Of a stretch of 50,978 nucleotides of DNA, positions 14,074 through 24,400 are shown in pieces. Made by a program: the position numbers and the translations under genes. The notes beneath the pieces were generated by a model, which was given only the letters and a program-made list of their open reading frames with translations, made no database searches and was not told the DNA's origin. Every line of letters begins with the position of its first letter. Positions within the stretch are counted from its first letter, which is position 1. This DNA comes from Parvicella sp963922585 (GTDB taxonomy: Bacteria; Bacteroidota; Bacteroidia; Flavobacteriales_D; Parvicellaceae): the NCBI GenBank assembly GCA_963922585.1, contig CAWUIK010000010.1:1-50978 (forward strand), in the 5' to 3' direction.

Positions 14074-15924
14074 ATGGGTTCAAAATATATTTTCATACTG
14101 ATAGTCTTTTTTACTTTCTCTAAAGTTAGTGCAAATTCATGTGTGCAAATATTACATCAAAAGCATCTTGAGAAATATAGTTTAGATAGTTTAATTGAAA
14201 ATTTAAAGATTGAAATAGAAGAAGTTAATTCAGATTTTAATTTTTCTGAATGGTCTTGTAAAAAAAGAACTTTAGCAATAGCATATCAAAAAAAGCGATT
14301 TTATAAACTAGCATTGGAGCAGTTAATTTCAGTAAGTAATCACATTAATTTTATTAAAACTTCTGATTATTCCGGAATCGTTTATGTGGAGATAGCAAAT
14401 ACCTATAAATCACTAGCTGAATATGAAAAATCACTTGAGTTTCTTTTAAAAAGTTTAGAGATCTTTGAAAATAATAAGTCATGGAAATTACTTTGTGAAA
14501 CCTATGTTATTTTAGGCGAATTCTACAGAAAAATAGGGGATTATTCAAGTTCAAAAATTTCATTGAAAAAAGCACTTCTGATTTATAATCAGAACAAAGG
14601 AATTGACGAGAGTTTATATTATAGGACTTTAGGAAGAAAAGCAGCTGTATATAATGAAACCAATGTGCTTGATTCTGCAATTTCAACTTCTTATTTAGTA
14701 TTGAGTTTTGGCCAAAAGTCAGAAAACAAAGATTTGCAAGCAACTGCTCATAATGAAATTGGTTATAGTTATTTAAATCTGAACTTACCTGATTCTTCTA
14801 TATTTCATTACCAAAAAGCAGAACAATTATGGCTAGAAATAAATGATTTGGAAAGTGCTGTTCATGCAAAAACGAATAGAGCTATTTGTGTTGCAAGAAA
14901 TGAAGATGATGACACATCAGCAATAAAAATATTATATGAAATTGAAAAATTTATAATAGATAATAATTTAGATTATCCATTACATAATATATATTTACAC
15001 TTGAGCACCGAGTATAAGCATATGAATGAATACGATAGTATAATTAAGTATGTTGAATTATTTTACGGGCATCTTCGTCTAAATGAAATGAAAATTAACG
15101 AGGAAAAGATATCTGAAGTAAAAGAAAGTTATCAAAATAAAAAACTGTTAGATGAAAAAGAATCTATAAATCAAAGTTTAATCAATACTAAAAAATTATT
15201 AGAAGAAAAAAACATCATACTCATAATTATTTTTGTTTTTTCAATTGTCGTTTTCATATTAGTCTTGATTTTATTAAATCTATTTATAAAGACAAGACAT
15301 TCAAAAAAAGAACTTGCTTTCAAAAACGAAGAAAAGGATATATTGATTAAAGAAATTAATCATAGGGTTAAAAATAATATGCAGATGGTTTCAAGTTTAT
15401 TAGCACTTCAAGAAGGGAAAACTTTGGATATAAATTCCAAAAACACACTTATAAGTGCTTCTGATAGAATCAATGCTTTGTCTTTAGCGCATCAACAAAT
15501 TTACTTGAATGACGACTATAAGAACATTAATCTAAAAGTTTATTTGCAATCAATATTTGAGAAATTAACTTTCAAAACCGGAATTGAATATGATATTGAG
15601 ATTGCTGATGCATTATTTTTTGATATTGAAAAAGGTCAAGCTGTTGGCTTTATTGTTAATGAATTGATCACAAATTCAATTAAATATGCATGGCAATCAA
15701 ATTCAACCCCAAAAAAAATTAAATTAAAAGTAACAGGAGATTCTAAAAAAGGAACAATAGAGTTTCAAGATAATGGTGTTGGTTTGGTGTTCAAAAATCA
15801 ATTTGAAACTATCAATTCTCTTGGGTTTTCATTAATAAAATCTTTTGCAGCCAGACAACTTAAAGGGAAAATAGATGTTGAAAATAATGGCGGGGTCAAA
15901 TACACTATACACTACAAAATATGA
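14074..15924 (+). CDS. TPR-containing sensor histidine kinase (HisKA_2 type)
   Basis: This 616-residue membrane kinase has a signal peptide (1-20) and an extracytoplasmic TPR-like helical region (about 60-340), then a helical linker. One transmembrane helix lies at about 381-405. The cytoplasmic kinase follows: DHp of the HisKA_2 type with phospho-accepting His430 (KEINHRVKNN), N-box NELITNS (529-535) and G1 box DNGVGL (566-571). The TPR part probably senses a protein or peptide partner in the periplasm. The gene overlaps the downstream LytTR regulator by 4 bp (ATGA), so they form one two-component system. It lies just upstream of the 27-kb surface-protein operon, its most obvious candidate target; this is inference. 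Confidence 0.9.
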   Translation: MGSKYIFILIVFFTFSKVSANSCVQILHQKHLEKYSLDSLIENLKIEIEEVNSDFNFSEWSCKKRTLAIAYQKKRFYKLALEQLISVSNHINFIKTSDYSGIVYVEIANTYKSLAEYEKSLEFLLKSLEIFENNKSWKLLCETYVILGEFYRKIGDYSSSKISLKKALLIYNQNKGIDESLYYRTLGRKAAVYNETNVLDSAISTSYLVLSFGQKSENKDLQATAHNEIGYSYLNLNLPDSSIFHYQKAEQLWLEINDLESAVHAKTNRAICVARNEDDDTSAIKILYEIEKFIIDNNLDYPLHNIYLHLSTEYKHMNEYDSIIKYVELFYGHLRLNEMKINEEKISEVKESYQNKKLLDEKESINQSLINTKKLLEEKNIILIIIFVFSIVVFILVLILLNLFIKTRHSKKELAFKNEEKDILIKEINHRVKNNMQMVSSLLALQEGKTLDINSKNTLISASDRINALSLAHQQIYLNDDYKNINLKVYLQSIFEKLTFKTGIEYDIEIADALFFDIEKGQAVGFIVNELITNSIKYAWQSNSTPKKIKLKVTGDSKKGTIEFQDNGVGLVFKNQFETINSLGFSLIKSFAARQLKGKIDVENNGGVKYTIHYKI

Positions 15925-16607
15925 CAAATGAATTAAAAATATTGATTGTAGAAGATGATGTTTTAATTTCCGAACATTTAAAAATGATACTTGAAAATTT
16001 TAATCAAAGGGTTTTGGGAGTATGCGCTTCATTGAATGAGTTTAATGAAATTGTTAATCAAGTATTGCCCGATTTTGTTTTCCTAGATATCAGAATGAAT
16101 GGAGTTGACGAAGGAATTGAAATAGCAAAGATACTAAATCTCAATAACATCCCATTTTGTTTTCTAACTTCATTTTCAGATAAGAAAACGCTCATGGATG
16201 CTGTAATTCAAAAACCAGCAGGATATATTGTTAAACCATTTTCAATAGATGACATAAAAAAAATAGTTGATGCTGCAATTAATTTAATTCAAGATCAGTT
16301 TCTAGAAATTGGAAATTCAAATAAAATAAACAGAATTAAATTCAAAGATATTTTGTGGTTGAAATCTGATAATGTTTATGTAGAAATAGTTTGTTCAAAC
16401 GATAAGTTCGTAACCAGAGCAAAGTTAAATGATCTGCACGATAAGTTGCCTAAAAATATTTTTGTTAGAACCAATCAATCCTATATAATCAATGTTAATG
16501 AAGTGAAAACTATAACTAACAATTCAATATTTATTAACGATTATGAACTTCCAGTGTCAAAAAAATATAAGAATGAATTAAAAGAATTCTTTGATTTTAC
16601 TAAGTAA
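15921..16607 (+). CDS. LytTR-family response regulator
   Basis: This 228-residue protein has an N-terminal receiver domain (about 5-120), with acidic pocket Glu11-Asp12-Asp13, phospho-acceptor Asp56 (FLDIRMNG), Thr83 and Lys105. The C-terminal LytTR DNA-binding domain (about 130-225) shows ILWLKSDNVYVEI and FVRTNQSYIINV. LytTR regulators bind direct repeats upstream of their targets, often genes for surface or extracellular factors. Its start overlaps the kinase stop by 4 bp. The next operon begins about 145 bp downstream. Confidence 0.92.
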   Translation: MTNELKILIVEDDVLISEHLKMILENFNQRVLGVCASLNEFNEIVNQVLPDFVFLDIRMNGVDEGIEIAKILNLNNIPFCFLTSFSDKKTLMDAVIQKPAGYIVKPFSIDDIKKIVDAAINLIQDQFLEIGNSNKINRIKFKDILWLKSDNVYVEIVCSNDKFVTRAKLNDLHDKLPKNIFVRTNQSYIINVNEVKTITNNSIFINDYELPVSKKYKNELKEFFDFTK

Positions 16608-16661
16608 TAAAACTAACATTCAACAAAAAAATGTCATAATTCAACAATTTTAAAATATATC

Positions 16662-16692
16662 TTGTGGTATTTTAATTTCAGAATTATATTTG
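16662..16692 (+). promoter_or_regulatory. Putative promoter of the 27-kb surface-protein operon
   Basis: TTG at 16662-16664, a 20-bp spacer and TATATTTG at 16685-16692 (8/8 match to TAnnTTTG) make the best promoter in the window. The start would be near 16699, giving a leader of about 54 bp to the TTG start at 16753. It has the same -33/-7 spacing as the promoter proposed for the PorG-like gene. Confidence 0.6.
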
Positions 16693-16752
16693 CCAAATTG
16701 TTAAAAAACCTTAAAAAAGTTTAGGTGTTAATAATATTTGATTTGCAGCATT

Positions 16753-18423
16753 TTGATAAGAATAATACAACTTCTAATTTTTATTTTATTTCTCTTAACT
16801 TCAGTTTATGGACAAGATAGTATTCCTTCTAAAGTTAAGTCTTTAGTAAAGGAAAATGTGCATATTTCAGGAGGTTTTGGAGGTATGGGAACGTATTATA
16901 CAGTTGCTGGTTTGGATGCTCAAAGAGATCCTTTGTTTTGGCAAACAAATGCAAATATTAATATTAGAATTGGTCAGATCTCCATACCTTTTTCGGCTGT
17001 ATTAAATGCTCAGAATAGAAGTTTTACGCAACCTTTTAATCAGTATGGATTGAGTCCAAAATACAAAGCAGTTACATTGCATTTGGGGTATCGTTCTTTA
17101 AGGTTTTCGGATTTTTCATTGAGTGGTAATCAATTTTTGGGTGTAGGGATTGAAATTACTCCTCAAAAAAGTTTTGTTAGAGGAAGATTGCTTTACGGTA
17201 GATTTGCAAAAGCGGTGGATGGTTATTTTACAGACGGGAAAGTAGTTGGAGAGCCAAGTTTTGAAAGATGGGGATATGGTGGACAAATTGAGTTGGGATC
17301 AACTAAAAATAACTTTTCAGTTATTCTTTTTAGAGCCCAAGATGATGTTAATTCTATTGAGGAATTTTCAAATGATGCTACCATTAGACCAGGGGAAAAT
17401 TTAATTTTTGGTGTTACTACTCATCAAAAAATTGGAAAAAACATAACTTTTGATGGCGAAATTGATTGGAGTGCCTACACAAAAGACAAAAGATTAGAAG
17501 AAACCGTTTTAGAGGGGTATACTTATCTAAACAATATTGCTCCTTTGTTTAATGCAAATGGTTCAAGTACCTTAAGTAAAGCCGTTAAATTCAATGCAGA
17601 CTATAATCATAAAAGGTTTAAAGTTGGTGCTGCTTTCAGAAGAGTAGATCCAGAATATCAAACTATGGGTTCTGTTTACCTTAATAATGATTTTCAAGAT
17701 ATTCAAGGTAAGGCTTCATTCAGATTGTTGAAGAACAAAATAATAATTAGTAGTTCAGTTGGATTGCAAAAAAATAATCTTGACAATTCAAAGGCTACAG
17801 AAATGAATAGACTTATAAGTTCTGTAAATGTAAATTATAATATTAATCAAAGTTGGATGCTGAATGGAGCATTTTCAAATTTCAACTCCGAAAGTCAGAT
17901 GACATTGGTCAACACTCTAGATACCATGATGTATGCTCAAGTTACGCAAAATGCTAACGCTCAGTTAATGTATTCCAAAGCAACCAAAAAAATAAGAATT
18001 GCAAGTGCTATTTCTGGTAATTATCAAAATGCAAAAATCAATGGTATTGATAATTCTATTTTGTATAATGGTAACTTAAGTACTCAATTGGGGTTTTTAA
18101 AATCTGGATTGAACATTACTATAGGTGTAAATACATCTACAAATATTACGGATTCTTATGAACTTACAACCATAGGGCCATCTATAGTTTTTGCTAAAAG
18201 ATTCTTGAATGGAAAAATAATGACTTCAATTTCCAATGTGGTTATGAGTACATATTTAGATAATGTTTCTGATGGTTATATATTAAATTCAAAAGTGAGT
18301 ACTGCGTATAGAGTTAATAGACATCATTCTTTTAATTTTAATTTTTCTTTAATCAAAAAAGAAAGCACAGTTACAGATACTCAAGAAACACTAACAACAC
18401 TAGGTTATAATTTTACTTTTTAG
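16753..18423 (+). CDS. Predicted outer-membrane beta-barrel protein, first gene of the surface operon
   Basis: This exported protein is about 556 residues long. It has no usable ATG: the frame opens with TTG at 16738 and again at 16753. The second gives a clean signal peptide (MIRIIQLLIFILFLLTSVYG, cut before QDS) and is chosen. The mature part is rich in alternating, aromatic-bounded strands, contains no recognised domain, and ends in YNFTF, the terminal Phe typical of barrels inserted by BamA. It has no T9SS sorting domain. I do not recognise a named family. As the first gene, six bases before a 2295-residue partner, it may be the outer-membrane anchor or conduit for the products that follow. 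Confidence 0.75.
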   Translation: MIRIIQLLIFILFLLTSVYGQDSIPSKVKSLVKENVHISGGFGGMGTYYTVAGLDAQRDPLFWQTNANINIRIGQISIPFSAVLNAQNRSFTQPFNQYGLSPKYKAVTLHLGYRSLRFSDFSLSGNQFLGVGIEITPQKSFVRGRLLYGRFAKAVDGYFTDGKVVGEPSFERWGYGGQIELGSTKNNFSVILFRAQDDVNSIEEFSNDATIRPGENLIFGVTTHQKIGKNITFDGEIDWSAYTKDKRLEETVLEGYTYLNNIAPLFNANGSSTLSKAVKFNADYNHKRFKVGAAFRRVDPEYQTMGSVYLNNDFQDIQGKASFRLLKNKIIISSSVGLQKNNLDNSKATEMNRLISSVNVNYNINQSWMLNGAFSNFNSESQMTLVNTLDTMMYAQVTQNANAQLMYSKATKKIRIASAISGNYQNAKINGIDNSILYNGNLSTQLGFLKSGLNITIGVNTSTNITDSYELTTIGPSIVFAKRFLNGKIMTSISNVVMSTYLDNVSDGYILNSKVSTAYRVNRHHSFNFNFSLIKKESTVTDTQETLTTLGYNFTF

Positions 18424-18429
18424 ACATCA

Positions 18430-21400
18430 ATGAGACAAAAATTACTGATATTATTAATAAGCGTTTTGTGTGTAGGGTATAGTAATGCTCAACAGTACCC
18501 AACTTCTGCTACTGTTATCATGCCTCCTCCACATCCTGTGTATATCAATGATTATTATGGTATTGGAAGTAATGCTTTTCAGGCTATTTTAAACTTAAAC
18601 GATTTAAACGAATTAACATGGGATGTAAGATTGAGAATTACTGTTGAAGGTGAAGGAATAAGATTAACTTCAAAACCATCCTATATTCCTCCATTTCCAA
18701 TTTCTATAACTAAAGGTATACCTACTACACTCTCAGGTAGTGATTTTGCAGGATATTTTGATGTTAATAATCTAAATCTTGAAGGGATAACAGCTGCTTC
18801 TTTAAATCAAAGTGGAAAATTACCTGAAGGATTATACAATTTTTGTGTTGAGATTTTAGATTATAATTCAGGAACTCCAATATCTTCAGTAAGTTGTCAA
18901 ACAATTTTTATATTTTTCGAGCCTCCACCTGTTCTGTTGCAACCTGCTTGTCAAGAGGTAGTCACACCAAGTAATCCACAGAATTTGTATTTTGCATGGC
19001 AAATTGCTGGTGGTGCTTCGCCTACTATTGCTTATAATAGTAAATATAACATGGAACTTTATGAAGTTACAGATAACAATGATGATCCTTATTTTGCTGT
19101 TGCCAATAATCATGCTTTATTAGTGTATGAATCAGGTTATATTAACCAAACTTCAGTTACAATAGATGCTGTATCTGCTGCAACGACACCTTTAGTCGCA
19201 GGGAAAAAGTATGTTTGGAGAGTAAGAGCAGTAGATGCGGAAGAGAAGAACATTTATAGAAACGATGGGTTTAGCGAATGGTGTTGGTTTTATTACGGAT
19301 ATCCAAGTGATGGTGTTATTGAAATGCAATCTCCTGCTGACGAACACATTTTTGGGAAATATGATACAAGAAGTTTTGGTTGGTCTACCAGTAGTTTGGC
19401 TGTGCCTGGACAACAGTTTGAATATTCAATAACCATCAAAGAATTAAACGAAAATCAAGAGCCTGAAGATGCAATTGAATTTAATTCTGTTTGGTATCAA
19501 GAGTTTTTTCCTGCAACATCTTCTTTAAATGGTTATGGATTTACATTAAGCCAAGAATTTGAAGTAGGAGCAACATATATTTGGCAAATTATAGCTCATA
19601 CAGAAACGCAAGAGGTAGCAAGAAGTGAAGTCAGAACTTTTTATGCTCCTTCTTTATTAGACAAGTTTGATGCTGGAGGTACTGAAGTTAAAATTGTAAC
19701 TTTAAACGGTTCAAATTTGTCAGACATTGGTGGTGTCGGAAGGATTCAGTTATCTGAAGATCCAAATGATTTTATTGAGTTCGAATTTGAACATTTCAAT
19801 ATCGAAGACATGTCTGGTTCAATGTTTTTAGTAGGAGGAGAAGCTACATTCGATCTTTCAAATAGAGATTCGATAGAGATTGAGGCTAATGTTTCTGAGA
19901 ATGGAAAAGCACATTTGCATTTTACAGAGGGGAAAATAGGTACATCCGGATTAAAATTTAAAACAAAATTAGTATGGAAATTTCCTCATGCTACTTCAGA
20001 TAATGAATTAAGATATGTTGTTTCAGAAGAAAATTGGTTGGCAATTTCTGATAATGGAGGTTTTATAGGAGAATTGAAAATAAGCCAAGAAAGTAATTAT
20101 GAGTTATTAGAATTGTACGAATTCGTAATGAAGTTAAAAACATCTTCAAAGTTCACAATAATTGATGAATTATATTCGCTTAGTTTGGATGGAAGTTTAA
20201 CTGCAAACAATAATGTTAAAACTAACGATGGACAACCTTTTAAGATTGATTTTACAAATCAGAATGAATTGTTTTATATTGAATTTGAAAATTTTTCAGG
20301 AGCTGTAAATAATGGGCTTAAACCTGTTGAAGGTTTTGGACTAGAGATCTATCCCGAGTCAGCAATTGTTGATTTATCCGAAAGTGTTTCACCTGGTAAA
20401 TTATCGGGTAATGTATCTTGGAAAGGTATTTATTTTTCTGATTTTCAAACTAGATTCAAGGTTGATGGAATTGATGCGTCTAATCAATTGGAATTATATG
20501 CTGATATTGATAGAAATGTAAGTATTTCTGGTGATACGGAACTATGGTTGTCTAATCAAGGAGTACAGTTCAAATACGATTTCGATTTAAACGAGGAAGG
20601 AAGTTCTTTTAATAAATTCCCTACTACATTTAAAGGTAACATTGAAGTTAAAGATAATAACATCATCAATAGTAAAATTGAAGGTAAAATAAGAATTCCT
20701 GTAATACACAAAACAGAATTGTTTGATTTTGAAATTCCTATTTTAGAGGAAGGCTTAGGTACGGGATATTTGACACAAGATTTAACAAACAGAGATTTAG
20801 TTTTTAATCCTTTTGGAGGTGAAAATAGAGTAAATGTAACAATCAAAAGAGCTGTTTTTGCTGATAATGAGAGATTGGATTTAGAAATTGATGCCGAATT
20901 AGTTGGTGTAAATGCAACAGTAACTGGAATTGACGATTTTCGAGTTTACGGAAATAATATGATCGGAATTGGCGCTCCTAATGGTTCAAAAGCTTTAACA
21001 ACTCAAGTAACAGGAGAATACAAAGGATTTGATGCTCAAATATTTTCTGTTGGAGCAGCTTTATTCAATGGAAGTTATGTGTTCTCATACGAAACTCAAA
21101 TTGATATGGGTGAAGGTGTAGCAGGCGAAGATGGACCGCCTATTTTAGCTGTTTCGAGTATAGAGCCTGTAGGTAATTCTGTAGATTTGCCAGAGTTTGG
21201 GCCTTCAAATCCTCAACCTGAACCGTCAATTTCAATTCCTGAAGATACAGAAACAGGACAGGCAACCCTTACTGTAAATGAAATGTTTATATCCATGGAC
21301 AATCCATTGGTAGAATTGGAAGGATATATAAAACTGACTAATAACGATCCAAATTGGGGAACATCTTTTAGAGGAGGAATAAACGGAGCACTTAAAATTC

Positions 21401-24400
21401 CTGCTAGAATCGAAATGGGTTCAAATATAATATTTGGAGACAGAGAAGGAACTAAATTTTGGTATTTCGATGCTTATTTTAATGATAGAACTGGTTTAGG
21501 AATTCAGGTTCCACCTTTTTTCAACGTTGTAGCTATGGAAGGAAGAGCTTATCATCACATGTCTAAAACAGATGGTGAATTTATTGTCGATCCAAACATG
21601 GCTTTCGGTGCAGCTCTTTATCTACAATTAATTGATAATGCTCAACAAGGAGCTTTGTTTGCTATAGATGCTGGTGCTGAGATTAGAATTGAATCTTCTG
21701 GAGATTTCATTTTTAGCATTAGTGGAGATGGGTCTTTCCTGAATGTTAATAGAAGAACAGGTGTTGGTGGAGCTGTTGCCTCTGAAGTAGCAGAGACAGT
21801 TGTTAACGAAGCCATGGAGGCTATTGGACCTATTGAGTTTTCACAATCTATTGGAGGTGGAACGCTTACGGTAAAGGCTGAAAATCTTACTAAGGGTAAT
21901 TTAACCTTTGCAAAAGATGATTACGAATTTTCAATTGGTGGTGATGTAGGAGGTACTCCTGCTGCAAGTTTTGGATATTCAAAAGGTGATGGTTCTGTGG
22001 CATTTAACGCTAATGCAAATGGTGATTTTGGAGTTAACTTTACAAAGGGAAGTGATAACATTGGAATAGGAATTGAAGGTGGAAATTCAGGGTATTTTGA
22101 TTTTAATTATGACAATATTTCATTAAGTTCTGATATTGATGTTGCAAAAGCAACTGGTAACGTGGCTTTCGGATACGATGATAAATCAATTGCAATAGGT
22201 AAAACTGAAAGTGGTGGTTACCTTGACCTTCAGTTGTCTGAAGATATTGCTTTTAATACTGGTTTCGATGGAAGTGAACAATCTGGATATTTAGATTTAA
22301 AATACGAATCAAATAGTTTTGGTATTTCGGGTAATAATTCTACTGGAGAAGGTGCAATTGCTTTGAAAGTTGATGGTGTTGAAATGGATTTTGAGGTTAA
22401 TACTCAAGAAAAATCAGGGTCTTTTAAGTTAGATGTTGGAAATACAAGTGTCGCTGCAGCGGCTGTTGCTGAAAAAAGCGGTTCTTTTTCATTTTCAAAC
22501 GGAGCTTTAAGCGGAGCTGTTGCTGTAGATTTAGAAAACCAATCAGGATTAATTGATTATAGTTATGATCAAGGAAATAAACAGTTTCATGCAGAGATTA
22601 ACGAAGGTACTGAAGGTAGTTTAAAATTTAAACATAATGATTTAGAACTAGAATTACATGGAACAACAAATGGTGAAAAAGGGGGAGTGTCTTATAAAAA
22701 CGGTAGTGATGAACTTTCTTTAGAAGCAGATAAACAAGAAGGAACTGGAAGTATTTTATATGATATAGATGGAGAATATTTTGCTGCGTCAGTTCAATCT
22801 GATACGGGCTCTGTTCAATTTAAACAAGGTGCTTTTGACTTTACAGTTGGAATGACGAATCAGGGTTCTGGAGCTATTCTAGCCAAGAATGGGGATAAAG
22901 AATTTAATGTCTATGCTAATATTCCTAATGAGGCTGCATCTATACAAGCAATTGACGGTTCTAACGAATATCAAGCAAGTACAGATTTCCAAAATAACAA
23001 CCATAATATTTTGGTGAAAAACAATGGTGATGAATATGAAATTCAATATTCTCCAACTAATCAGTTAGCTAGATATAAAAAAGGCAGCGAATTGGATGTT
23101 TACGCTAAGAATGAAGATGGTAATTATGAAGTTGGGACTACATACAGTGGGCATACTGTTACAGCTGCCTACACGGATGGTGTGAAAACTATTTCATATG
23201 TGGGATCAGGTGTCGAAGTCGCATTGTCCGAAGTCGATGTTGAAGTAAAATATTCTGGACATAGTTTATATGTTTCGGAAAGTGAACTGAAAATTGACGG
23301 AAATACATTAGAGCAAATGGCTAATAGTGTGCAGTACTCGCATAAAGAAGTGATGGGTGATGTAACTACAATTTTTAACATCAACAATGGAGATATTACT
23401 GTGCAGGTTCAAAAATCTGGAAACACCGTAGATTTAGAGACAAATCTTGAATTCAATGATGGAAGTATAACACTTAACTATAGTGGTGAGAATTATAGAG
23501 TTTTTAAACTGTCAGATAAATATGGTGTTGAGTACCAAGATTATTCAGGGTCATATGAAAATGGGGTAGTGCAATTGTCAAAAGGAAGCGACAAACAATT
23601 AACGGTTTCAGAAACTTCGCTGGATTTAAAATACGAAAACTACGACATAGGTGTTACAGAAAACTCTTTCTCTTATGCTGATGGAACTAATACGGCAACA
23701 ATATCTGATGAAAGACTTACCTTAACAAGAGATGAGAAAGAAGTCTTTTTATCAAGTACTGAATGTGGGGTGAAATTAGCTGATGATAAGTCGCTTGTTC
23801 TGACAAGAAATTCTGCAGAAATTGAATATGAAAACTACAAAGCAGGATTCGCCATGGATGATTATGTTCATTATTCTGACGGTACGAGAGATTTAGCTTT
23901 GTCTCAAGACGGCTTATTAATTAGTGATGACAACAAAAGTTTAGCATTACTCAATGATAATGGTGTTCCCGAAATTCAATTGACGACTGGAGATGATTTA
24001 TTTGAAGTAAGTAAAAAAGGATTTGCAGTTGAATACGATGGAAAAAGATATGCTGTTAATGAAGAAGAAGATCTTAAAATTGATATTGAAGACGATAAAT
24101 ACATTCTTCTAAAGTCAAATGGAGCTTCATATGTACAAGGGGAAACTTCACTTAATGTTGGAGGAGATGAGAATTTCTTAGAACTTAAACATGGAGATCA
24201 ATCAATTGCATTGACTCAAGATGATAAAATTCAATATACAGACAATACTTATACCGCATGGTTAAGTAAAGATTTAGAGGCTCAGATTACTGATGGTGAG
24301 CACACTCTTGGAATATTTTCAGAAACTCATTACTTAACCTATACCCAAGGTGACTATGGTTTTGGAATTAGAGGTGGTAGTGGAGGAAATAAGCCAGGGG

